From: Riptortus pedestris
Taxonomy: Eukaryota; Arthropoda; Insecta; Hemiptera; Alydidae
Assembly: GCA_019009955.1 (NCBI GenBank)
Contig: CM032231.1
Location: 107,905,001-107,969,000 of the forward strand
DNA length: 64,000 nt
Direction of reading: 5' to 3'
The notes under the pieces are model-generated. The model searched no databases and was not told the DNA's origin. It saw nothing but the letters and a program-made list of their open reading frames with translations. Both the position numbers and the translations under genes were made by a program. The stretch's first letter is position 1. Every line of letters starts with the position of its first letter. Below, piece by piece: positions 22,188 through 35,670 of this stretch.

Positions 22188-23611
22188 GGCGTTGTGCGGA
22201 AAAACTCAGTTGTCGCGAGTGATGTGCTCCGTAAGACGCGTCCTTATCTTTCTACCACTTTGCCCCACATAAGAGGCATCACATCCCGTGCACGAGATCC
22301 TATACACGCCAGATCTATCCAGGGGGTCCACATAGTCCTTAACACGGGGCAAACAGTTTTTCAGGGACCGCTTGCTCCTGTAGGCAGTAGCCAATCCATT
22401 TTTTCTTCAACCTGGATCCTATCTTTTTCTGAAACAGGGGCCCAAAGTACGGGATGGAGACAGGGAACGACTTATTTTTCTTCTTTTTGGCCCGCTCCTC
22501 AACCGTGGCATTCCTCAGGCTCCTTGGCTAACTTCCTCTTCAATCGGCGTTGGATAAGCCTGTCCACCAAACTGTTCCTAGTACCCGTTTGCTTTACCAA
22601 TATGCTTAATGCAGACCACTTCCTTGGCGTAATTTTCTTGTGTTATTGGGGTAGGGGTTTTTTAAAAAACTAATCAGCCTCTCCACTAAATAAAAGCAAT
22701 CCCGCCATCTTGTATCTTGGGTGATTTGAAAAGAATCGGCAGGTATCTAATAAGTCGGTGGATGAGGCTTTCCTATAGATACCGAATTTATGACCCTCTC
22801 CATCTCTCTCTATCTCCAGATCTAGGTAGCATAGCTTCTTAGCTTTTTCGTTCTACAAGGTGAATTTAATTGTCTCATGGCAGCTATTAAGGTAGGAAAG
22901 CAACCCATTCAAATCGTCCCTAGTGCCGCTAAAACTGACAAAAGTGTCATCAACATACCGGGCCCAAAAATCAATGCACTTATAGAATGGGTTGCGTGCC
23001 GATAAAATGAATTTTTCCTCAAAGAAATTCATAAACATGTCTGCGGCAAGTGGACTAATAGCAGAGCCCATGATCAATCCCCGATCCATCCTAAAGCATT
23101 TCCCGCCAAACTTAAAATAATTCTGTTTCAGACAGGCCGACAATAAGTTTATAAATTCTTTTGCCACCACCGGATTAAAATTTTTGGTTTCGAAAAACTT
23201 TTCAAAAACCAAAATGACATGTGTGGGGGGAATATTTCCGAACATGTTAATTATGCCAAACGAAGCTAAAAAACGGTTCTCCCCGAATTTAGAGGCGCTT
23301 AATTTTGATATAAACTCTTCTCTGTTAGCCACGGTGTAATTGGGTTTAAAATTCGTGAGCCTCTTAAATGTTTTCACCAAAAACTTCGCTAGCTTCTCCG
23401 AAGGTGCCGATTTAAAAGAAACTATAGGCCTAAACGGGTAACCATCTTTATGGGTTTTCGGTAGGCAATACAATAACGGGGGAAGAGGATTCATATGAAC
23501 AAGGTAAGGAGGTCCTCTTTTTTACATAAATTGGGGGCTTGTAAAATGGCATCTTTTATTTTCTTATTAAAGCTATCAGTAGGGTCTCGTTCCAGTTGAG
23601 AACACCCTTCC

Positions 23612-23647
<36 letters not shown>

Positions 23648-23910
23648 AAGAAGGGAATATACTCTATTTTCATACTCAGCTTTACTTATTATAACAGAGC
23701 CCTGTCCCTTATCGGCCTTGGTAACAATTAAATTGTTGTCCTTTAATTTTTTGTTAATCTCCGTAATAATTTTCAAAACTGGCCAGAAACTTCTCCCTCC
23801 CCTCTCTCTACTACGAACCCCTCCGCTCATGCCTTCTAAATATTTTTCCAATTCTATTGCACATTCCCCAATAGCGACATTATCGATTTCAATACCCTCT
23901 ATAGCTATAT
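21938..23910 (-). pseudogene. Penelope polyprotein: reverse transcriptase plus GIY-YIG endonuclease, 5'-truncated and frameshifted
   Basis: Read from 23910 downward. N-terminal piece (23851-23660) includes NLIVTKADKGQGSVIISKAE, the first RT block. The main RT frame (23494-22853, 213 codons) has LPKTHKDGYPFRPIVSF, motif A FASFGIINMFGNIP (residues 77-90; Gly80 where the family has the catalytic Asp), motif B GLIMGSAISPLAADMFM (139-155) and motif C YVDD (180-183, 22957-22946). A GIY-YIG frame (22394-22206) has GVYRISCTGCDASYVGQSGR and RTRLTEH. The C-terminal tail frame (22168-21935) ends VVVHATQL. Frames are broken between RT and endonuclease, and a C32/G32 tract interrupts the N-terminal part. 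In the family this protein copies its RNA at an endonuclease nick. Here it is inactive. Confidence 0.92.
23613..23644. repeat. Poly-C tract (32 bases) in the Penelope coding region
   Basis: Uninterrupted C32 on the + strand (Gly codons on the coding strand), between the first RT block and the main RT frame. Could be true slippage expansion or an assembly/sequencing artefact. Confidence 0.95.
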
Positions 23911-24663
23911 AGAAAAGAGGGCTATGACATGTCCACCATAAAGTATCAATTGCTGTATGAGGAGAAGAAGGGCAAAAGATTAAATACGGCTGAGGGGCTG
24001 CATATAAGGCTGGACAGACAGGCGAATGGAGATAGGAATATTAATAAGAAGGAGGAGGCGGTAAGGCTGCGACATGTCGGTGACTGGGCCCTGTCTTCTC
24101 TACGGGGGCAGAGGTTTAGTCGCCCGGCGGTCGTGGTCCATGCAACGCAGCTTTAATCAGGTACCTCCTTCATCTTCTCTCTATTATTAGTATGGGGGTT
24201 TTTGTTTATTTTTTAGATGTCTCTTACAGTTCCTCTGGGTGGTTTTTTCAGAGGTGACCCACTGTGATATATTTTTCCATATAAATCTGAAATTTAGGTA
24301 GTTTTTTAGTTTTTAATTTTATTTATAGTTTTTGACATATGCTTATCGTTGTTTGCTTTTATTATTGAACTTGTTATTAATTTATTTATTGTTTTGACTT
24401 TAATTTTTAGTAGGTGACTAGTGATTAGATTTTATATTTTTATTAGTTGACTAGTTTTAAGAATTAACATTGTTTTTACTATTTATATTGTGTTTGTTTT
24501 TATGACTGTTGTTTATTTTGCCTTTGGCTATGCTGTGAATGTTAAATTAACTCGAGGTTTGTGTTTGTCAGCAGGCACTGAGGATGGAGCCTTGACTCCG
24601 AAAGTGCACTCTGCATTATATTAAAAAACAGTAGAGGACTTGGCCTTTTTATTGATCCTGATC
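23911..24663 (+). repeat. Penelope-like inverted arm (right)
   Basis: Inverted copy of the left arm, including a duplicate of the protein C-terminus on the + strand (frame 23929-24156, ending VVVHATQL). It abuts the truncated 5' edge of the coding region at 23911. Confidence 0.93.
24578..24618 (+). ncRNA. Hammerhead-like ribozyme motif in right Penelope arm
   Basis: CTGAGGA 24578-24584; stem II GGAG/CTCC; GAAA 24600-24603; stem III AGTGCA (24603-24608), loop CTC, TGCATT (24612-24617); A24618 at the expected cleavage base (NUH). Core nucleotides are all present. Helix I pairing is weak, as in other Penelope hammerheads, which may act as dimers. Confidence 0.6.
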
Positions 24664-24708
24664 AATTGGTTCCTCTACCATCCAGCATATTCCAGAGATA
24701 TTCCAGAG

Positions 24709-24720
24709 AAGTATTTCCTA
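24709..24720 (+). repeat. Target-site duplication of Penelope-like element (right)
   Basis: AAGTATTTCCTA, identical to 20670-20681. Confidence 0.85.
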
Positions 24721-25938
24721 ATTTAGTGGGCTGAATAAGTATTTAGTCAATTTCTGGCTTCATATTTAACCATTTCTTGTAAAACCAAAGAGTAAGTTGG
24801 TTAATGACCAAAATCGGAATAGAAAAATTGGAGTTTTTCTCAGAAAGTAAACTCCTGCTTATTTTCGCACCGGATTAAAAAGTGCTATACATATTGACAA
24901 ATTATTAATTATATAATGTACTAAACAATTAATAATAGTTATTTAACAAATTTCTCTCTGTCAAGTTATTTCTACTTTTATATTTCCAACCTTCAGTTGA
25001 CACCTAACTCTGTGACAGACGGTATGTTATTCTTAGAAGCCGCCTTAGAGGTATTCGATACCTTCTATAGATGTTATCGTCCATTTTTTCCAGGAACACC
25101 ACTCAACTACGAACCTAACTTGGGGGTCTTGCACGTGAAAACCAGGTTTTGTCACTTCTACAATTAGAAAATCCAAGAATATCAATGTTCAACCAACCTT
25201 CGAATTCACAAGAACACTTAGTATATTGGACAGTTATACATTTCTAGAATAACCACATAAAACAATATAATCAATTTTCTTACTTGTGATACGATAATCC
25301 TCATAATATATATTAAATATTAGGTATTATTACGTCATCCATCACACTACAACCGTTAATGAGATTCAAAATCATAAAGCATAGAATCTCGGTGTAGGCT
25401 CATATAAGTGCAAATAAACTAGTATTCAAGAGATAATTTTGATCTAATAAAGAAGTAAATACAAAATATTAAAAGACATCTTTTAAATTCTTTCGCAAAT
25501 TTAAAAATTCGTCAAAAATCACTTATAATAAATGAAAAATTGAAACTCTACCATTTTCGAAAATTCAAAGAAAACTGGGATTTTACATTGCGAAAAATAG
25601 ACTGGGGGTTTACGAAAATGCATGTTTTTTGAGGGTGGTCTGTATAAATGTTGGCAGATATGAAAAAATAAATGTCTATTGAAGATGATACTTAATGATA
25701 TATAATATACAGTGAATTGATATTACAATATTGAATGCTGACTGCTTATGTTGAAAATATGTTGGATTATTGTGGCTGGCTCCTTTTCTTTCTGCTGGTT
25801 ATTCTTTCCTCTATTCTCCTAATTTCTTCATCTCTGACCTCTCTCTCTCCCCCCATCCATGTCCTCTACACTACCACCTGCCTTGGCTTGAATGCTAGTT
25901 AATTAGCCATGTTGGTGGACCATGATAACACCATAAAA
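24721..25938. other. AT-rich spacer
   Basis: No gene or element end recognised. Confidence 0.35.
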
Positions 25939-26405
25939 GGCCGTCACGCAGGGGCAGCGTAAAATAAGCAGATTTCCCACGTGAAGTTATACAATAGAGA
26001 AATCTCCATACGAGAGCCGAACAGTACAGTTACGGCAAAGGGCCGAACTAGGTTTTGGCGGGAAATTCAAAAATCCGTTATCGGCCCAAAATTAATAAAA
26101 CTGCAAATATCTCGGTTAATATTCAAGATAGAGAATAAATGTATATAACAATATTTATAGTAAATTTAATTTGCAATAAGATTGTTTCTGTACAATATTT
26201 CGATGCGACGTATAGTAACGGAGATATTTCGAATTTTCTAAAATCCTCCCCTCTAAACCCCTCCCTCTCACTGGTCCGATTTCAGCCGTTAACGAACTTG
26301 ATCTTTGTTTTTACATAAAACGACTAAATATCGAGTTTGGTAACGTTCAAACAAAAATTGCGACCGCTAGAGTGGTAACAGACAAATATATAGATAGATA
26401 GATAG

Positions 26406-26467
<62 letters not shown>

Positions 26468-26591
26468 TTTTGAACGGACCTCATTTTCGTCATCTACTAG
26501 GTAGGATCGATGGACATATGAAGAAAAATTTCAAAAATTCCGTCATGAGTACAACCTCAATAGCTGATTTCCCTTAAGGGAAATCTGCTAA
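25939..26591 (-). mobile_element. HINE, complete short copy
   Basis: Ends GGCCGTCACGCAGGGG and TTTCCCTTAAGGGAAATC TGCTAA; microsatellite 26385-26463 begins with a short (GATA)n before (TA)n. Confidence 0.92.
26385..26463. repeat. (GATA)n/(TA)n microsatellite in HINE
   Basis: ATATAGATAGATAGATAGATA, then about 28 TA units. Confidence 0.93.
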
Positions 26592-28763
<2,172 letters not shown>

Positions 28764-28935
28764 TATATTTATTTATTAACGTCCACTTTTTGCTACTATG
28801 GCTAATTGGGAAGGGTTATCTACAGGTGTCCATCCATTTTAGCCAGGGTGGTACTATTTTATTTACTGAGTTCGTCACTAAACAAATTCCTATTTGCCCA
28901 GGCGGGAATCGAACTCACCACTCTAGGTTAGTTGA
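28764..28935 (-). mobile_element. tRNA-derived SINE
   Basis: + strand shows TTATTAACGTCCACTTTTTG, GCTAATTGGGAAGGG, GCCAGGGTGG, then GCCCAGGCGGGAATCGAACTC, the complement of the B box. The head beyond about 28935 is lost. Confidence 0.85.
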
Positions 28936-29839
28936 GCTTAATGTTAGGGCAAACTAAATCCTTATCAATAATAAAGAAAAAAACCAAAAAACAACTATAC
29001 ATTTATTTAAAAAAGTGTTCAAAATGAGTCATGCCTTCGTACATTCCTAAGCACGACGATTTGTTGAAGGTTATGCTGAATAGTCTATAAGGTTGGATGT
29101 TGAATGGTCTGTGGCCAAGGTCCTATAATTTTCATTTATTGGCCTTAAATTTGAAGAAATTAACTTATTTTTAAGTTTACAAATGACTAATATACATATA
29201 TTTTTATGTACTTTATGCTAAACAACTTCTAACATAAAATAATAAGTAAGAGTTTATTAAATTATTTCTCACTAACAAACGAAATACATTTCCCGCTTAA
29301 ATACTAATAGATCTTGAAGCTCTCTAATGATTTTTATGATATTGTTCTTTCCAGCGGTGAAACTTTAATAAGCAGGAGCACTTTCTTGAAATTTCAAACT
29401 CTTAGAGAGAATAAGCCATAATAAGCATAGCATGTGAAAGCGGGAAGAGGTTCAGAGACTACTTTCCTGAAAAGAAAAACTCTCTCCGCCGGCGTACATA
29501 GCTTTAAATATTTATTTCATATAAATGAGAGTCTTTCTTGCTCCCTTCTTTTAGCATTCTACCTAAGCCATGGGGTCGCTACAAAGTAAGCATCTTATAC
29601 GTCACCCTTTTGATTACAATCTCATGTTGGAAAATAGCTGCTATCCACCGTTACATACCTCAAAGCAACTCTAGAGCTTGTTAGCAGCGAAATAATACTG
29701 TTTATTTGCTATGTAAACCTTGGACTGGTTCGTAATTCCTTCATAATAGTGTTTACCAATTTGTTCTGCTTTATCAACGGCATCTCTGACATCAATATTG
29801 AAAATATATATATTTTTCTTAGATAAAAATCTATAAAAA
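28936..29839. other. AT-rich spacer
   Basis: Nothing recognised. Confidence 0.35.
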
Positions 29840-30451
29840 GTCCGTCACGCAGGGGCTGCGTAAGCTAAGCAGATTTCCCACGTGAAGATGTACAATAGAA
29901 AAACTTCAGAATAGAGAGTCAAACCGTTACGGGAACGGCCCGAACTAGCTCTTGACGGAAACTCACGACTAGACCCGAAGTTAGCCGATCTCATCTCAGA
30001 AGATAAAAACAGATAAATGCTAATATCTCGGTTAATATTCAAGATACAGAATACATTATTTATAGTAAATTTAATTTGCAATAAGATTGGTTCTATATAA
30101 TTTTTCGATCCGACGTATAGTAACGGAGGTATTTCAAATTTTCGAAAATCCTCCTGCCTAAACCCTCCCCCCCCCTCCCACTGGTCCGATTTCAGCCATT
30201 AACCAACTTGATCTTTATTTTTGCATAAAACGTTTAAATATCGAGTTTGGTAACGATCAAACATAAATTGCGACCGCTAGAGCGCAAAATATGAGGTCCG
30301 TTCAAAATTATATCTATATATATATAATTTTGAACGGACCTCATCTTCGTCATCTCCTGGGTAGGTCCGATGGACATTTGAAGAAATTTTTCGAAACTCG
30401 CGTCATGAGTACGACCTCAATAGCTGATTTCCCTTAAGGGAAATCTGCTAA
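29840..30451 (-). mobile_element. HINE with inverted-repeat centre instead of a long (TA)n
   Basis: Both ends complete. At 30289-30344 the phrase ATGAGGTCCGTTCAAAATTA is followed, across a short TA tract, by its exact complement, so the 5' block next to the microsatellite is present in both orientations. Confidence 0.9.
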
Positions 30452-30485
30452 AATAAATATTTACAAATAGGGCTTCAAGCAAAAG

Positions 30486-30525
30486 GTCCGTCACGCAGGG
30501 GCTGCGTTAACTAAACTGATTTCCA
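30486..30525 (-). mobile_element. HINE hairpin-end fragment fused to a SINE
   Basis: GTCCGTCACGCAGGGGCTGC to CTAAACTGATTTCCAAC, then directly SINE sequence (CCTGTAGATGACCC). Confidence 0.75.
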
Positions 30526-30600
30526 ACCTGTAGATGACCCGTCTCAATTGGCCATATTAGCCAAAAATGGACGTTGATAAATAATAATAATAAAATAAAT
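30526..30600 (+). mobile_element. SINE 3' half
   Basis: CTGTAGATGACCCGTCTCAA, ATGGACGTTGATAAATAATAA and an (AAT)n-like tail; lacks the tRNA-related head. Confidence 0.7.
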
Positions 30601-30994
30601 GTTAAAAAGAAAATGTTCCTCAAATAAATTAAAAGGAAGAAACTCATCTGGTTCTGCAATTTAAACGATATTAGAAAAGGAAACAAATGTTTTTATATAA
30701 ATTAATTCCCGATAATTGGTAACGACATTCAAAAATTGATACTGAGTCAATCATTTTTATTATATGTAAATGGGTGGATGATAACCAAAAGATCAAAATT
30801 TCATTTTTTTAATGATATATTAATCGTTTTCCTTTATGAGTCGGCATTATGCATCAGCTATACGCTACTTGAGGTCCAAGGCTACCTATGACAGTTAACG
30901 CGTTGGTCTTTATCTCACTTGGTAAATCTAGAGTCGTGAGTTCTCAACTGAGCAATATATGTATTGTTGCGAAAATTAAATAGATAAATAATCC

Positions 30995-31001
<7 letters not shown>

Positions 31002-31077
<76 letters not shown>
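31002..31077. repeat. (GA)n microsatellite in LTR U3
   Basis: About 38 GA units inside the inferred U3 of the LTR. Confidence 0.95.
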
Positions 31078-31079
<2 letters not shown>

Positions 31080-31210
31080 TCGCGTATTTGGAAAGTGTTA
31101 CGTAGATCAAAGAGACCGAGGGGCTAGAAGGAGGGTCGAGACGCTTCTACGCTCGTCTAGCCCAGCCTCGAATGAACTAGACAATTCCCCTTTGATGTAT
31201 GCAGACAAGC

Positions 31211-31243
31211 TATATAAAGAGGGCCTGCCGGGAGTCAGTCAGT
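31211..31243 (+). promoter_or_regulatory. LTR core promoter: TATA box and initiator
   Basis: TATATAAA at 31211-31218, with TCAGTCAGT at 31235-31243 (arthropod initiator TCAGT) 25-30 bases downstream, the expected spacing. This would mark the U3/R boundary. Confidence 0.7.
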
Positions 31244-31369
31244 TTTTATTCTCACCTGTCTTGATGTTCACATCAGTGCTACAGTGCGACTTAGTACAGT
31301 GCGGTAAAGTGTTTTTATAAGAAGAACAGTGTTGTGCCGTGACTGTAAGTAACAGTTTAGTGCCGTATT

Positions 31370-31462
31370 TAAGACAGTGCAGTGCCACGAAGTAAAGGAC
31401 AGTGCAGTGCCGCGAAGTAGAAGACAGTGCAGTGCCGCGAAGCAAAGGACAGTGCAGTGCCG
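31370..31462. repeat. 25-bp tandem repeats in LTR
   Basis: GACAGTGCAGTGCCRCGAAG plus five variable bases, three full units and a partial fourth. Related GTGC-rich phrases extend upstream to 31270. Confidence 0.88.
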
Positions 31463-31810
31463 TCTTGTTGTGAATTTCAGTGACCGTGAGTGAATTATTG
31501 GACTGTGACTCATTGAAGAACAGTGACGCTATCAGTCTATACCGTGAATAGTAATTAAGAATAATTACCAAGTTTATTGTGCATTATCCAAATAAATTGT
31601 GCAGTGATAAAAACTGTGAAACTTGCGAGTATTTAATTTTGCAATCCAAAAGAACTCTTATTAAAAACGTTTATTACTGATTTTGGTAATAAAACGGTAA
31701 CAGTATAAATGTGGAATGTATTTAGTGACGAACTCATTAAATTAAATCTTTAGTCCTAATCTAGCTATAAAAGGGTTTACCTGTAGCCTTAGTAGCACAA
31801 AAAAGACGTT

Positions 31811-33438
31811 AGTAACTACAATACAGTACAGGCTACGATTGTAGTCAAAGTACTTTAGTACGGTGGTTCCTTTCTAAGTTTTTAGTCAAGATATATTCCG
31901 AAATATATATGCTCTGAGGCTCTTCAGTGCTATCTTTATTTTTATCTCCTTTCAACGAAGTATTTCAATTCAACGGAATTATACGTCGTGACCTTCCCTG
32001 AACCCATTTTGACTTAAATGAAATACTATTAAATCAAGAGCAGCGAATGTTATTTTTTATTTAATACAACAAAAAAATCGATTTTGTATCAACATGATAG
32101 ATTTTTTTCTTTATCTTTCTTTGGACTTAACCCCCTTGTACGTTACACAATCACGTACATTTTTATTTCTCTTGACAATTTTTTTTTTTTTTAGCTTAGT
32201 AATGTAATTACGTCAGGAATATTGTGTATCGTGTTTGTTTGTCACAGTGGCTTCTTACGTGAGCAGCATTTCTACATTATAAAAACCGATAGCATAAATA
32301 TATTGACCCTAATAGCAATTGACCTCTTTCAAACTCTAATGGAAGAAAATGTAATGTTCTGTCAATTTAGCACTTAATGACTTTAAACTAAAATTTTCAT
32401 TAACTTTAAATGTACTCTAAAGTGTGATTAAGATTAGATTTATTTCGTCCTGTGCTAAACTCATTAGCAATTTTGTTAATTTCACACTTCGGATAATACA
32501 TTATTTTATTATTTTTAAAGATTAATATAATATATAAAAATATAACAGAAATTCATGTAAACTCATGGTTTTCTTAGACCCAGTGTGATGTTATTGACTT
32601 TGAAATTTTGACCTCTCATATTGAAGTAGTTATCATTAAGAACATTTATAGTAGTTTTATATTATCTCCGACTACTATTTTCAGACATAACAGGCTATTT
32701 AAAAATAAAAATATTTTTCTCAATTTCTTTCAAATTATTTTTTATATTATTCGAACCGAATTCTCTACAACCATTCTCTAAGTACCACATATTGAGCTAG
32801 TGAACTCATGATTTGGTCTCATTTTAGACTATATTTTAGTCCTTCTTAAACACGTATAATATGTGAATGGGTGAAACGTGGTTATAACTTCAAAACTTAA
32901 AAAATCTTAAAACGATGATTTTTTTTTCAAAAATATAGATATGCTATCGATTGTAGGCAAAAAGGTCAAGTGATCTGAATAATGTTTACATCCGCAATTT
33001 CACTACAATGTCGTTTATAAATTTAGTTTTATTTGGTGAAATTCAGGTTTTCCTGAAGTTTTTTTTTCCTTTTCAGTACTCGAAAGGTTTTAACAATCGT
33101 TAAACATTTTTATTACGATCTTCATGTTGAATTTGTAAATTTCCTAGATACTAAATCACCTAGAAGGCAATAGATCCAATTTGTAGATCATTAAGTCAAG
33201 TCAACAAATAAATATTTTGTTTTTTCTATTCTTAGGCATCTTCTGTTTGAGCATTGAAATATATAAATCGTTTATTAAAAATTGTATTCCTTAGACTGAG
33301 GATGAAAAGCTTCCTTCAACAAGTATTCCACACTTTGCTCTAGATTGGTAAGTCTAAGTACAGTCTATCACTATCACACAGTAGCTGACTCCGGAATATA
33401 GAGTAGACAGTCCCTTAGGGAATAGTACTACAGGTGCT
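31811..33438. other. AT-rich spacer
   Basis: No gene, RNA or element end recognised. Confidence 0.35.
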
Positions 33439-33491
33439 CTGAAGATGGAGCATCAAAAACCTAATTAGCGTACCGAAAGCGCTATGCACTC
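33439..33491 (+). ncRNA. Degenerate hammerhead-like motif (Penelope relic)
   Basis: CTGAAGA 33439-33445, an enlarged stem II region starting TGGAGC, GAAA 33475-33478, stem III AGCGC/GCACT with loop TAT and one mismatch, then C33491 at the cleavage base. The phrase GCTCTGAAGATGGAG matches the 47.8 kb copy. Body of the element lost. Confidence 0.45.
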
Positions 33492-35539
33492 AATAAAAGT
33501 TCAGCGGGGAAAGCGGTGTTGATTCATGTCAACATTTCAGTTTTCTTTCAAAACTATATACGCATTTTGAATGCTAACTCAAAACTTATAATCAATTTAG
33601 TAACTGACCAATAACTATCCCCATTAAATCAAACGAAATAAAACTTGTATTATCTGTATGTTCGTTAAACATCGCCAAGTAAATGAGGTCTACAATAAAA
33701 ACTCACTGACGCATAAATTGCGCTATTAATTTAAAATTTAATTCAAATTAAAAAAAAGCTATTAATTTCATAAGTGCTTGCGAGTCCATGAATGTGTGTT
33801 TTTGAGATCGAAATAGAGAAAAAAAACTACATTTTTAGTAATTTGTAAAATGTAAGTTTCTGGTCTTAAACAAACCTTTGTTGTTTTTTTGGTTACCTTG
33901 AGAATATAGTTGAATTACACATTTATCTTATGAGTATTTTTTTTTATTATTTATCTATTTTTTTTTCTTTTTATTATACTCGTCTTCTGTTGTACCAAGT
34001 TCGTGATTTTTTCCCCTTATATTGTGATATTTTATATGATATATATTTTTAGTTATTAAATTCATATAATAGTTTTCACTCCTTTTCCGCTTCTAGGAGT
34101 AATATCGCCTAAGGTTAATGGCTCTTAAAAGAATATCAATACATTTTTTTTTCTCTTTGTAATTGATTCCTCGTAATACAATAAATGAATCTTACAATGT
34201 TTTATACTTATATGAGAGTTTATTAATACAATAAAAATGATTTTAAGACTAAGCGATCCTGGCATTTTTTTATATTTGTCATCAATTACTATAAATATTT
34301 AATTCACTGACAGTTGAACTAGCAGTATTATTAGAAGAGTTATCTTGACTTGTTAAAATATGGCATTATTGCTGTTCGTGGGCATTACTACTCTGAAGTA
34401 CCAAAGTTAATGGTTCTCAGCAAAACCAATAACTTAAAATAATTTGTAAGAAAGCTGTCCCTAGTTCCTATAAAGTCTGATGCTTACTCCTTCGTTACTA
34501 CCCGTCATGCCATGTTTATGGTTTACAATGTGAGGCATGGAACGGATACTAAATAAACCAAAATTGCCCCAAGACTCTTCAAATGAGGTTTAACTGCCTC
34601 CGGAGGAAACCCATAAAAAAAAGGTATTACCACCGTTTATTTTCATACGTACATAAATATGGATATGGTTTATTATCCTTTTCGACCAAGAGGATTTCCG
34701 GTCTTAACCCTGACCCAGTGACCAGCTAGCCCGTAGGATGTTCCCAGGCCACTAGCGTCTATCGATCCCATCCTAACACTCCACCCTCATCCCTCGTCTT
34801 ATACCTCTTTGGAGTTTGTTTTATCTAGCTCTTGAGCCAGAAAAATATTTACAGGTTAAACAAAAAAAAATCCAATGACTTTCTAAGTATTTTTAAATTA
34901 ATTATATTTACATGGGGTCGTATGAGTTTCCGAAACTCATCAATCACTGATTTATAGCTTGGAATAATTAATCGGTGGAGTAACCACCAAAGTAAACTCA
35001 TTATGTCTAAAGTCAACGTAAAAATTAAATAAAAGTTTCCTTATAATGTAGATTTAGGGTAAGAAAATCTGAATTGGTAAGCGGGAACTTTTAAATTACA
35101 TTTTCCTTGCTCAATAGGGTTTTAAATTAGCTATAACCAACACGTTCTTCAACAAATTATAAAGAAAAAAAAGTGTAAAATAAATTAGGTTAATTCATGA
35201 CAAAAATCTGTTGTATACCAATCATAATATGCTCGATGAATGGATATGAGAAGATATATCATCCTTCGTTGTTAGAGGATCTTCAACCTATGAAAAATCA
35301 TGATGGTTTTTTTTTATTATTTTTTTCATTACAAGCTCTTAAACGTTTTGGCACTAAAGCTATTTTGATTAGCTTATAATTCTGATAAGAACCTATATTT
35401 AGTAGTAAAAAATGTATGAGAATATTCAATTAATTATATGGGATTAATTAAAAAATATTTACATTATTTTTCCCTTTTTTTTATCACAACACATAATTAT
35501 AGTAGGTAGGAGGTTATATATATTTATATTAAAGCCACT
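33492..35539. other. AT-rich spacer with one GC-richer island
   Basis: 34680-34800 is richer in G+C (phrases such as CCTGACCCAGTGACCAGC) but has no sustained frame. A short + frame at 35197-35379 has no recognised domain. Confidence 0.35.
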
Positions 35540-35670
35540 TTATTATTACTATTATTGTTTATTATTCTAGCCAGGGTGGCACTAAGGATTTTATTTAATG
35601 AGACTGTCAATAAATAAATTCCTATTCCTATTTATTATTATTATCATCCACAGGTTACCACCCTTTTACA
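35540..35670 (-). mobile_element. SINE fragment (rearranged)
   Basis: TTATTCTAGCCAGGGTGGCAC, AAGGATTTTATTTAATGAG and, displaced, ACAGGTTACCACCCTTTTA. Confidence 0.6.

Larger units (their letters stand above)
20682..24708 (-). mobile_element. Penelope-like retroelement with inverted terminal arms, containing a nested HINE
   Basis: Flanked by the 12-bp duplication AAGTATTTCCTA (20670-20681, 24709-24720). Left arm 20682-20698 plus 21445-22187 is an inverted copy of right arm 23911-24663, differing by few bases over about 745 bp. Between the arms lies a 5'-truncated minus-strand coding region with reverse transcriptase then GIY-YIG endonuclease, the canonical Penelope order. The right arm extends about 45 nt further (24664-24708) than the left. 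Each arm carries a hammerhead-like motif. Such head-to-head copies are known for Penelope elements. Confidence 0.92.
30965..31702 (+). mobile_element. Solo LTR of an LTR retrotransposon (738 bp)
   Basis: Begins TGTTGCGAAAA and ends CGGTAACA (TG...CA, with TGTT/AACA inverted ends). Flanked by the 4-bp duplication GTAT at 30961-30964 and 31703-31706. Contains (GA)n at 31002-31077, a core promoter (TATA at 31211, initiator near 31237) and three and a half 25-bp tandem units. No primer-binding site or coding sequence follows, so recombination has left one LTR. A 4-5 bp duplication suits Ty3/gypsy or Bel elements; the clade is not determined. Confidence 0.82.
30870..31810 (+). mobile_element. tRNA-derived SINE interrupted by a solo LTR
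   Basis: Head 30870-30960 (TTAACGCGTTGGTC, TCTCACTTGGTAAATCTAGA, a decayed B box GTGAGTTCTC). Body resumes at 31707-31810 (TATTTAGTGACGAACTCATT, CTAATCTAGCTATAAAAGGG, GACGTTAGTAAC). The two parts are co-linear with intact SINEs in the window once 30965-31706 is removed. Confidence 0.75.

Noticed and set aside
22194..22673. 159-codon + strand frame
   Set aside because: Antisense to the Penelope endonuclease region, which carries the recognised GIY-YIG motifs on the minus strand.
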